From assembly GCF_900188025.1 (NCBI RefSeq), contig NZ_FZNO01000005.1, positions 62,001 to 126,000 of the forward strand: a stretch of 64,000 nt of DNA. The letters are read 5' to 3'. The DNA is from Blastococcus mobilis (GTDB taxonomy: Bacteria; Actinomycetota; Actinomycetes; Mycobacteriales; Geodermatophilaceae). Of the stretch, positions 58,324 through 64,000 are shown in pieces. The translations under genes and the position numbers were made by a program. The number at the start of each line of letters is the position of its first letter. Position 1 is the stretch's first letter. A model generated the notes under the pieces. That model did not search any database and was not told where the DNA came from. It was given only the letters and a program-made list of their open reading frames with translations.

Positions 58324-59748
58324 TCAGAACGGGTCGTCATTCGACCACCGACCCGCCTGGACGCCACCGGTCCCGAACCCGCCGGCCTGCAGCCGCTCCT
58401 CACGCTGCTGATGCGCCGCCGACCGCTTGGAGCCGCTCGCGACCCGCTTGCCGTCCTCTGTGACCGTCCACGTCGTCGCCGCACCACCACGCTTGCCCTC
58501 GACGACCGTCGCCCAGCCCTTCTCGACCAGCTTGTCCAGCTTCCGCCGCGCCTTCTGCACGTTGCTCGCCGACGACGACCCGTGCTCAGCGTTCGCCGCC
58601 TGCTGCGCCGTCAGCGACCCAGCAGCGGCCAGCGCGACCAGGTGGTCGAACGCGCCCTGCACCGTGCTCACGCCCGCCTCGTGGTCGTGCACCACCTGCA
58701 GCGTGCCCGGGTCGTCGTTCACCAGCTTCAGCATCGACAGCTCGACGACCAGGTCACCGGTCTTCCCGTGCAGGTTCACGATGCTGCCGTGGCCCGCGGT
58801 CAGCCACGTCGACCCGAAGATGTCATCGACACCCTTCGGCTTGCCCGCCGTCTCCGCGTTCGACTTCCGCGGGTGGTGCAGGTCGCACACCTGGATGCCG
58901 GCCACCAGGCACATCTGGATGGCCTGGTTGTAGTTGCTGCCGTGCTCGTCGTCGCTGAGCTTGGCGACCGCATCCTTCAGCGAGTCGACGATGACCACGC
59001 TCGCCCCGAATCGCTTCGCCAGGTCGCGCAGCAGCCCCGGCCGTGTCAGCAGCGGCGCCGGCAGCGGCCCCTTCCACACCTCCAGGCGCTCATCGAGCAC
59101 CGCCCGCTCGGCCTGGGTCGCCTGCTCGAACTGCCGACGCAGCGCCCGCGCCGCCTGCCGTGGCCGGTCCATCGCCAGGTACAGCACCCGGCCGGTCGTC
59201 GGTGCCACCGGGAAGCCGAGTAGGTCGTCCTGCAGCCCGAGCAGTCCCTTGACCAGCTGGTGCGCCAGCGTCGTCTTCCCCAGCCCCTGCGGGCCGTGAA
59301 TCATCATCGCCTCACCCGCGGCCCACAGCGTCATCTCCGATGTGCCCCAGATGGGCTCGAGCTCGGCGTCGGTGCCGAACACGAACTCCGCACCCGACAC
59401 GGCCGGAGAGAGGTCCAGCCCCTCGAGGCCAGCCTCCTCCGCGGTCGCGGCACGCTCGGCGGCGACCAGCTCGGCGGCGTCCTTCCGGGCACGGAGGCGC
59501 TGCGCCTCGTCGGCGACCATCCGCTCGAAGTCGGCGTCGCCGCGCTCGGCGGCCAGCTGCTGCCGGGCCAGCTCGGCGGCCTTCAGGCGCACGACGGCCT
59601 CAGCGACGGCCTGGTCGACATCGAGGGGGTCACGCTGCTGGCGGCGCGGCTCACCGGCCTGCGCGGACCGCGCGTGGTGGATGTACGTCACCTCAGCGTC
59701 GGGCGCGGCCTCGTCCCAGCCAGCCCACATGTCATCCGCAGTGCTCAC
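58324..59748 (-). CDS. RepA/AAA_25-like replicative helicase-type ATPase with C-terminal wHTH
   Basis: A 474-residue protein. Walker A lies near residue 152 (MMIHGPQGLGKTTLAHQLVK), Walker B near 251 (FGASVVIVDSLKDAV). VLYLAMDRPRQAARALRRQF and CLVAGIQVCDLHHPRKSNAE fit the RepA/RecA-like hexameric helicases of phages and plasmids. A C-terminal winged-helix part follows (SASNVQKARRKLDKLVEKGW). GTG 59748 is chosen. An ATG at 59883 keeps the frame, but its 45 extra codons include TTG, CAT, TCA, AGA and CTT, which this phage avoids. It reads away from the iteron array. Confidence 0.82.
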   Translation of the reverse strand: MSTADDMWAGWDEAAPDAEVTYIHHARSAQAGEPRRQQRDPLDVDQAVAEAVVRLKAAELARQQLAAERGDADFERMVADEAQRLRARKDAAELVAAERAATAEEAGLEGLDLSPAVSGAEFVFGTDAELEPIWGTSEMTLWAAGEAMMIHGPQGLGKTTLAHQLVKGLLGLQDDLLGFPVAPTTGRVLYLAMDRPRQAARALRRQFEQATQAERAVLDERLEVWKGPLPAPLLTRPGLLRDLAKRFGASVVIVDSLKDAVAKLSDDEHGSNYNQAIQMCLVAGIQVCDLHHPRKSNAETAGKPKGVDDIFGSTWLTAGHGSIVNLHGKTGDLVVELSMLKLVNDDPGTLQVVHDHEAGVSTVQGAFDHLVALAAAGSLTAQQAANAEHGSSSASNVQKARRKLDKLVEKGWATVVEGKRGGAATTWTVTEDGKRVASGSKRSAAHQQREERLQAGGFGTGGVQAGRWSNDDPF

Positions 59749-59886
59749 GGCAAGTCTCCAGTTCTGCCGCGTGCTGGGGGACCAGAGGAGCCGGTCCAGG
59801 TGGTAGCCAGCGGGCGACGACGGGGACCGTGAGGGCGCGACCGCCCGATGCAAGTAGGTCCCTCGGACGGGTGCCCTGGGCATGGC

Positions 59887-59920
59887 GAAGGGCCTCCGGC
59901 TACCACCCCGGAGGCCCTTC
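59887..59920. repeat. 13-bp inverted repeat upstream of the helicase gene
   Basis: Arms GAAGGGCCTCCGG (59887-59899) and CCGGAGGCCCTTC (59908-59920) with an 8-nt loop. Confidence 0.7.
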
Positions 59921-60017
59921 AGCGGCTGGAGACCGCGCGCATCCCTGCCCCTCCCACTGTGCGGGCGGTGCTCGCCGGCGCAATGGGCTGGCCCGGTCGG
60001 GGGCCTCGTACGGGGGG

Positions 60018-60206
60018 AATCACGCCGGCCGGTGAATCACGATCCGAATCACGCAGGGGGTCCGGCCAGCGGGTATCACGGAGCCCACGGAGCAATCACG
60101 CAGCCGGCCGGTTCACGCTCAGATCGGAATCACGCCGGCAATCACGCAAATCACGCACCGGGGAAATCACGCGCGGGCCCCCCTCTTACTGGGGGCCCGC
60201 GTGATT
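60018..60206 (+). repeat. Iteron-like array of AATCACGC
   Basis: Exact octamers at 60018, 60047, 60094, 60128, 60140, 60149 and 60165, near copies at 60035 (AATCACGA) and 60074 (TATCACGG), a weak one at 60112, and one inverted copy GCGTGATT at 60199. The last direct copy and the inverted copy flank a 10-bp GC stem (60173-60182 with 60191-60200). About ten copies in 190 bp cannot be chance. Iterons or an operator array are the two main readings. Confidence 0.85.
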
Positions 60207-60313
60207 CCCGTCCAGGCCAGAGGGAGGCCGTGTCCTCCCTCGGCTGCCAGAACACCGGCCGCGGGCGGTCGACCTACCTGCATCCGCACACCCCGGTCGG
60301 CACGGTCGATCGC

Positions 60314-60784
60314 ATGACCACCCCTCCCGCGAACCCCCCGACCAGCGGCACCGACGACCTCGACCTCTGGGGCGCCTGGGCGCTCGTATACACGTTCATC
60401 GCCGGCATCATCGGCATCACCCCCGACACCCGCGCCGAGCACACCGTCCACGCCGAACTCGCCATCCACGGCCTCCCGCGCACCGAAGCCGACGCGTGGG
60501 CCCTCCTCGACCGCCTCTTCGACGCCTCGCACCGCATCGGGTGGCCCGACCACCTCAAGGCCACCCTCCTCGGCGTCGGCCTCGAGGAGATCTACGCCAG
60601 CGGCCCCGGCCTCGACGATCCCCGGTACGACGACCAGCTGCGCCCGGTCAACGACGAGCCGTGCGTCTGCCCGACGGACTTCATCTGCCTGGCCGCCGAA
60701 CACGACGACGACGATCGCCTCGTCTGCGGCAACTGCTGGCCCGAGGACTGCGACTGCCCCGACCTCCCCGACGACGCGGCGTGA
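60314..60784 (+). CDS. Hypothetical early protein with C-terminal Cys cluster
   Basis: A 156-residue protein: DLWGAWALVYTFIAGIIGIT, EHTVHAELAIHGLPRTEADA, WALLDRLFDASHRIGWPDHL, then an acidic Cys-rich end (EPCVCPTDFICLAAEHDDDD, VCGNCWPEDCDCPDLP). The final cluster may bind zinc. ATG 60314. First plus-strand gene to the right of the iteron array. Confidence 0.65.
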   Translation: MTTPPANPPTSGTDDLDLWGAWALVYTFIAGIIGITPDTRAEHTVHAELAIHGLPRTEADAWALLDRLFDASHRIGWPDHLKATLLGVGLEEIYASGPGLDDPRYDDQLRPVNDEPCVCPTDFICLAAEHDDDDRLVCGNCWPEDCDCPDLPDDAA

Positions 60785-60787
60785 CCG

Positions 60788-60798
60788 CGGACGGTCCA
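60788..60798 (+). promoter_or_regulatory. Phage motif CGGACGGTCCA, copy upstream of 60832
   Basis: Match to 10 of 11 core bases, starting 4 bp after the preceding stop and 33 bp before the ATG; GGGGGAGGGA lies between. Confidence 0.6.
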
Positions 60799-60831
60799 CC
60801 ACCTGTGGAGAAGTTGGGGGAGGGACGACCC

Positions 60832-61449
60832 ATGAAGGCGTGTGTGAAGGGCTGCGGGCATGAGCACGACCCGCGGAAGTGCACCGGTCATGTCGACGGC
60901 GAGGACGGGTCGCTGCGCCCGTGCCGGAAGGCTCCGATCAAGGGCGCGACGGTTTGCCGCAGCCACGGTGGTGCGGCGCCGCAGGTGAAGGCGAAGGCCG
61001 AGGTCGTCCGCCGCGAGGAGGCCGCTGGGCGGGCGCTGACCCGGTGGGCGAAGTACGCCGACCTGACCGGCGAGGTGAACCCGGTCGACGCGCTCCTGGA
61101 CGAGTTCCGCCGCACGTCGGCCGTGGTCGCGTACCTGGACGGCGCCACGTCGGCCGAGGACGAGGTCTGGGAGGACAAGGCCGGCCGCCTCCAGCTGGAT
61201 CCGCGGATCGACTGGTGGCAGGCGGAGCGGGACCGGCTGACGAAGCTGGTGCAGACGATGCACAGCATCGGCATCAGCGAGCGGCAGACCCGCGTCCTCG
61301 AGGCGCAGGCGTCGCAGCTGGTCACCGTCATCCGCGGTGTCCTCGACGGGCTGAACCTCACCGCGGAGCAGCGCGCCCTGGTGCCGGGGGTGCTGCGGGC
61401 GCAGCTGGCCGCGATCGCGTCGGCACCGGCCCCAGGGGAGCCAGCGTGA
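60832..61449 (+). CDS. Zinc-finger HGG-type phage protein, candidate small terminase subunit
   Basis: A 205-residue protein. An N-terminal Cys/His region (CVKGCGHEHDPRKCTGHVDG, then CRKAPIKGATVCRSHGGAAP) of the 'C..... GATVC..HGGxxPQ' type is seen in many actinophage proteins. A helical body follows (EEAAGRALTRWAKYADLTGE, AERDRLTKLVQTMHSIGISE, VLEAQASQLVTVIRGVLDGL). Proteins of this design are sometimes annotated as small terminase subunits; no gene next to terL fills that role, so this is a candidate. ATG 60832. Confidence 0.6.
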   Translation: MKACVKGCGHEHDPRKCTGHVDGEDGSLRPCRKAPIKGATVCRSHGGAAPQVKAKAEVVRREEAAGRALTRWAKYADLTGEVNPVDALLDEFRRTSAVVAYLDGATSAEDEVWEDKAGRLQLDPRIDWWQAERDRLTKLVQTMHSIGISERQTRVLEAQASQLVTVIRGVLDGLNLTAEQRALVPGVLRAQLAAIASAPAPGEPA

Positions 61450-61643
61450 ACCCCGAGCTGTGGTTCCTCATGTCGTCCGAGCTGCTGGAGCAGGCGCTGA
61501 CCACCGCAGCCCGCAATGGGGAGGACGCCGTCGACGGGCTGATGTTCGAGCTGTGGGCGAACGCCGTCCACATGGTCGACGGCGAGGACGCCCCCGACGG
61601 CGCCGAACTCATGTGCTGGACCGCGTACCCCGAGACAGACTGA
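61446..61643 (+). CDS. Small hypothetical protein
   Basis: A 65-residue acidic protein: PELWFLMSSELLEQALTTAA, DAVDGLMFELWANAVHMVDG. GTG overlaps the preceding stop (GTGA), so it is translationally coupled to 60832. No family recognised. Confidence 0.6.
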   Translation: MNPELWFLMSSELLEQALTTAARNGEDAVDGLMFELWANAVHMVDGEDAPDGAELMCWTAYPETD

Positions 61644-61647
61644 TGTC

Positions 61648-61848
61648 GTGACCGAGCGCCACGCCCCCGAGGTGTGCGGCCAGTTCCCGCTGTGCCCCCC
61701 GGACTGCCCCGCGCCCGGCTGCTGGGACGTACGCCACCACTGGCCCCGCCGACCCGAGCCGCCGCTCCCACCAGCGCGGACTCCTGGCCCACCGGTTGAC
61801 GTGGATGCCGTGTACGGGCCGCCGGGCGACTGGGACGACAACTTCTGA
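61648..61848 (+). CDS. Small Cys/Pro-rich hypothetical protein
   Basis: A 66-residue protein: APEVCGQFPLCPPDCPAPGC, WDVRHHWPRRPEPPLPPART, AVYGPPGDWDDNF. Four Cys and two His near the N-terminus could bind a metal. GTG 61648, 4 bp after the preceding stop. Confidence 0.5.
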   Translation: MTERHAPEVCGQFPLCPPDCPAPGCWDVRHHWPRRPEPPLPPARTPGPPVDVDAVYGPPGDWDDNF

Positions 61849-61885
61849 CGCCCGCGGAGGCTCCGTGCATTCGCCGGGGCCGGTC

Positions 61886-61894
61886 CGGACGGTC
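61886..61894 (+). promoter_or_regulatory. Phage motif CGGACGGTC, partial copy
   Basis: Nine core bases, preceded by CGGTC and followed by AGGACC, ending 6 bp before ATG 61901. Confidence 0.5.
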
Positions 61895-61900
61895 AGGACC

Positions 61901-62131
61901 ATGCCCCCACGCACCCGCGCCAAGAGCGCCGACACCCCGCCCGCCATCGTCCCCGTCCTCGCCGCCGACCCGGCGAAGGTCCTCCGCGACAAGGCCGCTG
62001 AGGCCACCACCGTCGCCGAAGGCCTCGAGAGCCGCGCCGAGAAGTCCCTCGCGCTGGCCGCCCAGCAGCGCCAGATCGCCGCAGACCTCATCGCCGGCGC
62101 CGACATCATCGAGGAGGCCCGCCGTGGCTGA
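61901..62131 (+). CDS. Small helical hypothetical protein
   Basis: A 76-residue protein: basic start PPRTRAKSADTPPAIVPVLA, then a helix DPAKVLRDKAAEATTVAEGL and SRAEKSLALAAQQRQIAADL. It overlaps the next gene by 8 bp. Possibly a small coiled-coil partner of the next gene; unknown. Confidence 0.6.
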   Translation: MPPRTRAKSADTPPAIVPVLAADPAKVLRDKAAEATTVAEGLESRAEKSLALAAQQRQIAADLIAGADIIEEARRG

Positions 62132-62336
62132 GCACATCGCTGACCGGTTCCGCTTCAGGCCCGCCACCTCCGCGACCGTCCCCGTGTTCGAGGAGGTCCG
62201 CGCCCTCTTCACGAACCTCGCGGAGGAGCTCGACGAACTCCTGCCCGCCGGGCGGGAGAAGGCGGTCGCGTTCACCGAGCTGGAGACCGCGCACTTCTGG
62301 GCGAACGCAGCGATCGCCCGCGGGAGCGACCAGTGA
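62124..62336 (+). CDS. Small phage protein resembling the Acb2/Tad1 hairpin family
   Basis: A 70-residue protein: DRFRFRPATSATVPVFEEVR, ALFTNLAEELDELLPAGREK, then FTELETAHFWANAAIARG. The pattern 'P.GREK..A.T.LE.A.FWANAAIAR' is common in small siphovirus proteins that, from memory, are now grouped with the Acb2/Tad1 hairpin domain. Acb2 and Tad1 bind cyclic nucleotides or cyclic ADP-ribose derivatives to block CBASS and Thoeris defence. Assignment here is from pattern memory and needs a profile search. GTG start. Confidence 0.6.
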   Translation: MAEHIADRFRFRPATSATVPVFEEVRALFTNLAEELDELLPAGREKAVAFTELETAHFWANAAIARGSDQ

Positions 62337-62572
62337 CCGCCATCCCGAGCGACGCGCAGCTCATCGCCACGGCGCAGGCGCTGGTCCCCGGAATCGACGG
62401 CGCCCAGGTCATCCACTTCCTCCGCCTGCAGGCCGAGGAGGTGTCGTTCGAGATCGAGGACGTGCGGTACAAGGCCGAGGAGATCGTCGATCGCCTCCGG
62501 GAGCTCTATGAGACGAGGGCGCACTTCGAGGACGCGGCCGACCGCTTGGAGGCCGCTCTCTCCGGCGACTGA
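62333..62572 (+). CDS. Small helical hypothetical protein
   Basis: A 79-residue acidic helical protein: IPSDAQLIATAQALVPGIDG, VIHFLRLQAEEVSFEIEDVR, YKAEEIVDRLRELYETRAHF. GTG overlaps the previous stop (GTGA). Last gene before a strong terminator. No family recognised. Confidence 0.6.
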   Translation: MTAIPSDAQLIATAQALVPGIDGAQVIHFLRLQAEEVSFEIEDVRYKAEEIVDRLRELYETRAHFEDAADRLEAALSGD

Positions 62573-62583
62573 CCTACGTGCAT

Positions 62584-62628
62584 CGAGGGGTGCCGCTCCG
62601 GACCGTCACAGGGGAGCGGCACCCCTCG
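62584..62628 (+). terminator. Strong hairpin terminator
   Basis: 16-bp stem, arms 62584-62599 (CGAGGGGTGCCGCTCC) and 62613-62628, with a 13-nt loop that contains a reverse partial copy of the phage motif (CCGGACCGTCA). Confidence 0.75.
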
Positions 62629-62658
62629 CCGTACCCCCCGCACCCCTCGGAGCCCCCG

Positions 62659-63186
62659 ATGCTGCTGACCATCTGCCTCACCGTCGTCTTCGTGTCCCTC
62701 GTCGGCCTGATCGTGCTGCTCGCCGGCCGCAGCATCGACGCCGCAACGACCCTCCCCGACCCGGATGCGGTCGACCGCCTCATGGCCGCCCTCGTCGAAG
62801 GAGACGACTGCCGCTGCGAGCTCCCCGTCATCGTCGGCAGCCACAGCCCCGAGCCGTACTGCGACACGTGCGGTGGCGACCTCGACCCGAACTTCGGCAA
62901 CCGCTACCTCGTGCCCGACGCCGAGCCCGCCGGCCACGCCGGCACCCTGCGCACCTCGAACGGCACCACGTCCGCGTTCTGCGAGTGCGGCGACGAGGGC
63001 CCCGAGGGGACGTTCGACGACGCCCGCGCGTGGCTGGCCGGGCATCACCGCATTATCAGCAGCGAGGCCGCCAGCTCGGCGCGCCTGGTGCCCGTCGACG
63101 TGCAGACCGGCCTCACCCCCGAGCAGGTTCGGGCGCTCATCCTCGACCAGCTCCGCACCCTCGACCTCCGCGGCGGTCAGCGGTGA
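62659..63186 (+). CDS. Membrane-anchored Cys-rich hypothetical protein
   Basis: A 175-residue protein. An N-terminal membrane segment (MLLTICLTVVFVSLVGLIVL) is followed by two Cys pairs (CRCELPVIVGSHSPEPYCDT, then CGGDLDPNFG and FCECGDEGPEGTFDDARAWL). The segment FCECGDEGPEGTFDDA matches SCECGAEGPDGTLDSA in the next gene, so the two share a domain. ATG 62659. Unknown function. Confidence 0.65.
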   Translation: MLLTICLTVVFVSLVGLIVLLAGRSIDAATTLPDPDAVDRLMAALVEGDDCRCELPVIVGSHSPEPYCDTCGGDLDPNFGNRYLVPDAEPAGHAGTLRTSNGTTSAFCECGDEGPEGTFDDARAWLAGHHRIISSEAASSARLVPVDVQTGLTPEQVRALILDQLRTLDLRGGQR

Positions 63187-63482
63187 CACGCTGGTCCGGG
63201 CCCCTGGACAATGGCGGCTTGGCCCCCTACACGTTCGCCCAGCTCCCAGGACACGACACCGTCGTACGGCACAGCGTCGGCGCCGTGTTTGCCTCCTGTG
63301 AGTGTGGCGCCGAAGGCCCCGACGGCACCCTCGACTCCGCCTGCGACTGGATCGCTGCGCACTGCCTCAGCTTGCTGTGCGACCTCGACGAGGCCGGGCT
63401 GCGCGTCGCCGCCCGCCTCGCCCCGGACTTCACCGGCACCCTCGACGAGCTCATCAGCACCGCCCGCGCCATCGCCGCGTAG
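63183..63482 (+). CDS. Cys-containing hypothetical protein, paralogue of 57039 and of part of 62659
   Basis: A 99-residue protein starting GTG (overlaps the preceding stop): DTVVRHSVGAVFASCECGAE, GPDGTLDSACDWIAAHCLSL, then RVAARLAPDFTGTLDELIST. Its first half resembles a segment of 62659 and its second half the end of the protein at 57039, so it looks like a domain mosaic. Unknown function. Confidence 0.65.
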   Translation: MTRWSGPLDNGGLAPYTFAQLPGHDTVVRHSVGAVFASCECGAEGPDGTLDSACDWIAAHCLSLLCDLDEAGLRVAARLAPDFTGTLDELISTARAIAA

Positions 63483-63642
63483 GAACTGGTCGGGTTCCTT
63501 CGCCCTGACAGCACCGCACCCCTACGCCATGAGGGACCAGCCCGCCTGGGGTGGACCACACCCGACCAGCCCCGTCAGCCTGCCACGACGCGACGCGGTG
63601 GCCTCCGCAATCCACAGGACCCCGCGACGTAGCCTCCGGATC

Positions 63643-64000
63643 GTGCCCGACGAGCCCCTCACCGACGACACCAGCGCCGACCCGATCATCGACGCGCAAG
63701 CCGTCATCACCGGCCCCACCGTCACAGACCTCCCCGACGGGTACAGCTACGGCGTCACCCGGTACGCCGACCTCATCCTCCGCGACGCCCTCCCCGACGC
63801 CTGGGACGCGCTCGTCAAGACCCTCACCGACTTCCACATCGAACTCCAAGAGCTGCAGACCGGAGGCGGAGGCCGCACCCGCCACGTCACCCGCTTCGAC
63901 GCCACCCTCAACACGCACGGCTGGGCGAAGAAGAACATCCGCATCGCCAAGACCATCGACGGTCAGCAGGTGTACGAAGTCCGCGGCCACGAGATCGACA
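63643..64000 (+). CDS. BglII/BstYI-like restriction endonuclease, N-terminal part
   Basis: GTG 63643 opens a frame that runs off the right edge after 119 codons. Segments VTRYADLILRDALPDAWDAL, FHIELQELQTGGGGRTRHVT, RFDATLNTHGWAKKNIRIAK and YEVRGHEID match, from memory, the N-terminal part of a BglII/BstYI-like type II endonuclease family. In that family 'GGGGR ... GW..KN..I.K.I.G......HE(V/I)D' precedes an EIEWNNKDPFFDRDL nuclease core. The core is outside the window, so catalytic residues cannot be checked. It could be a phage-carried defence or recombination nuclease. Confidence 0.6.
   Translation, partial: MPDEPLTDDTSADPIIDAQAVITGPTVTDLPDGYSYGVTRYADLILRDALPDAWDALVKTLTDFHIELQELQTGGGGRTRHVTRFDATLNTHGWAKKNIRIAKTIDGQQVYEVRGHEID

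Larger units (their letters stand above)
59749..60313. other. Candidate replication-origin region
   Basis: A 565-bp non-coding region upstream of the helicase gene and upstream of the plus-strand gene at 60314. It contains a 13-bp hairpin (59887-59920), an array of AATCACGC octamers (60018-60206) and a GC-rich stem (60173-60200). Divergent gene layout around an iteron array fits a replication origin. Confidence 0.6.
30260..64000 (+). mobile_element. Siphovirus-type prophage, left part (right end outside window)
   Basis: From the broken DUF4244 gene to the window edge every recognisable gene is phage-related. They include terminase, portal, MuF, scaffold, capsid, connectors, tail, lysis, tail fibre, RusA, Sak4-like ATPase and replicative helicase genes. 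Order and family content match actinobacterial siphoviruses. Many late genes read rightward and several early genes leftward. No integrase, excisionase or repressor is seen in the 33.7 kb, so these and attR are expected to the right. Genes look intact, so the phage may be functional. Confidence 0.92.

Noticed and set aside
59749-59883. Upstream ATG (59883) for the helicase gene
   Set aside because: A GGAGG site is present, but the extra codons are unlike this phage's usage and lie in the structured region before the gene; GTG 59748 is preferred.
30260-64000. Integrase, excisionase or repressor gene
   Set aside because: None of the frames shows a tyrosine or serine recombinase catalytic pattern or a Cro/CI-type HTH protein; these genes are likely outside the window.
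1-64000. CRISPR array
   Set aside because: No regularly spaced repeats of 24-40 bp with unique spacers were seen; the repeats present are short tandem units, iterons and palindromes.

Overview
The window looks like a stretch of a very high-GC actinobacterial chromosome with a prophage in its right-hand half. GTG starts are frequent, neighbouring genes often overlap by GTGA/ATGA, and the gene families present (DUF222-HNH endonuclease, PAS-ANTAR regulator, Ssd/TadA/TadB/TadC/DUF4244 pilus genes, Act_Holin-X-type membrane protein, a CobA/CobT/CobC/CobD/CobS set) are typical of soil actinobacteria. A Geodermatophilaceae-like host (Blastococcus, Geodermatophilus, Modestobacter) is my best guess. 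This is inference from gene content; no 16S or other marker is present.

Bases 1 to about 30,259 are chromosomal. They hold acs (acetyl-CoA synthetase), an FhuF-like ferric reductase, a YgiD-type dioxygenase, a DUF222-HNH endonuclease bracketed by two identical 16-bp palindromes, and five or six adenosylcobalamin genes split over three loci on the minus strand (cobC-cobT-cobA, cobD, a histidine phosphatase with cobS). Further genes encode a TetR regulator, a PemK/MazF-like protein, a PPOX flavoprotein, a thioesterase, a PlsC acyltransferase, peptide deformylase, an MFS exporter, GlgC, a TPR protein, a Fic-like protein, an aldo/keto reductase and a HAD-IB phosphatase. The chromosomal part ends in a tad (Flp-type pilus) operon: ssd-tadA-tadB-tadC followed by a DUF4244 pilin-like gene.

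The DUF4244 gene is cut within its conserved 'MSTAEYAV' segment at about 30,259. From there to the right edge the DNA is a siphovirus-type prophage, so the left attachment junction (attL) lies in a pilus gene. The order is: one minus-strand gene, TerL, portal, MuF-like protein, scaffold, major capsid, a four-gene minus-strand cassette (36,950-38,032), head-tail connectors, major tail protein, tail-assembly chaperones with a canonical -1 slippery heptamer, tape measure, distal tail and hub proteins, an endolysin (amidase + LysM + C-terminal binding domain), a holin-like coiled-coil/TM protein, a metallophosphoesterase, tail fibre, DUF1353 protein and a RusA-like resolvase. The early region (53.7-64 kb) carries a tRNA-like element, a RecA/Sak4-like ATPase, several small Cys-rich proteins, a RepA-like AAA helicase and an iteron array that may be the replication origin. 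It also has a possible Acb2/Tad1-like anti-defence protein and, at the right edge, the start of a BglII/BstYI-like restriction endonuclease. No integrase, repressor or attR is visible; they should lie to the right of the window.

The most unusual feature is a near-palindromic intergenic motif, CGGACGGTCCGA, repeated at least a dozen times through the prophage. It usually lies 3-33 bp upstream of the first gene of a transcription block. It behaves like a phage-encoded start-associated, operator or promoter element, and I do not recognise it from a described system.
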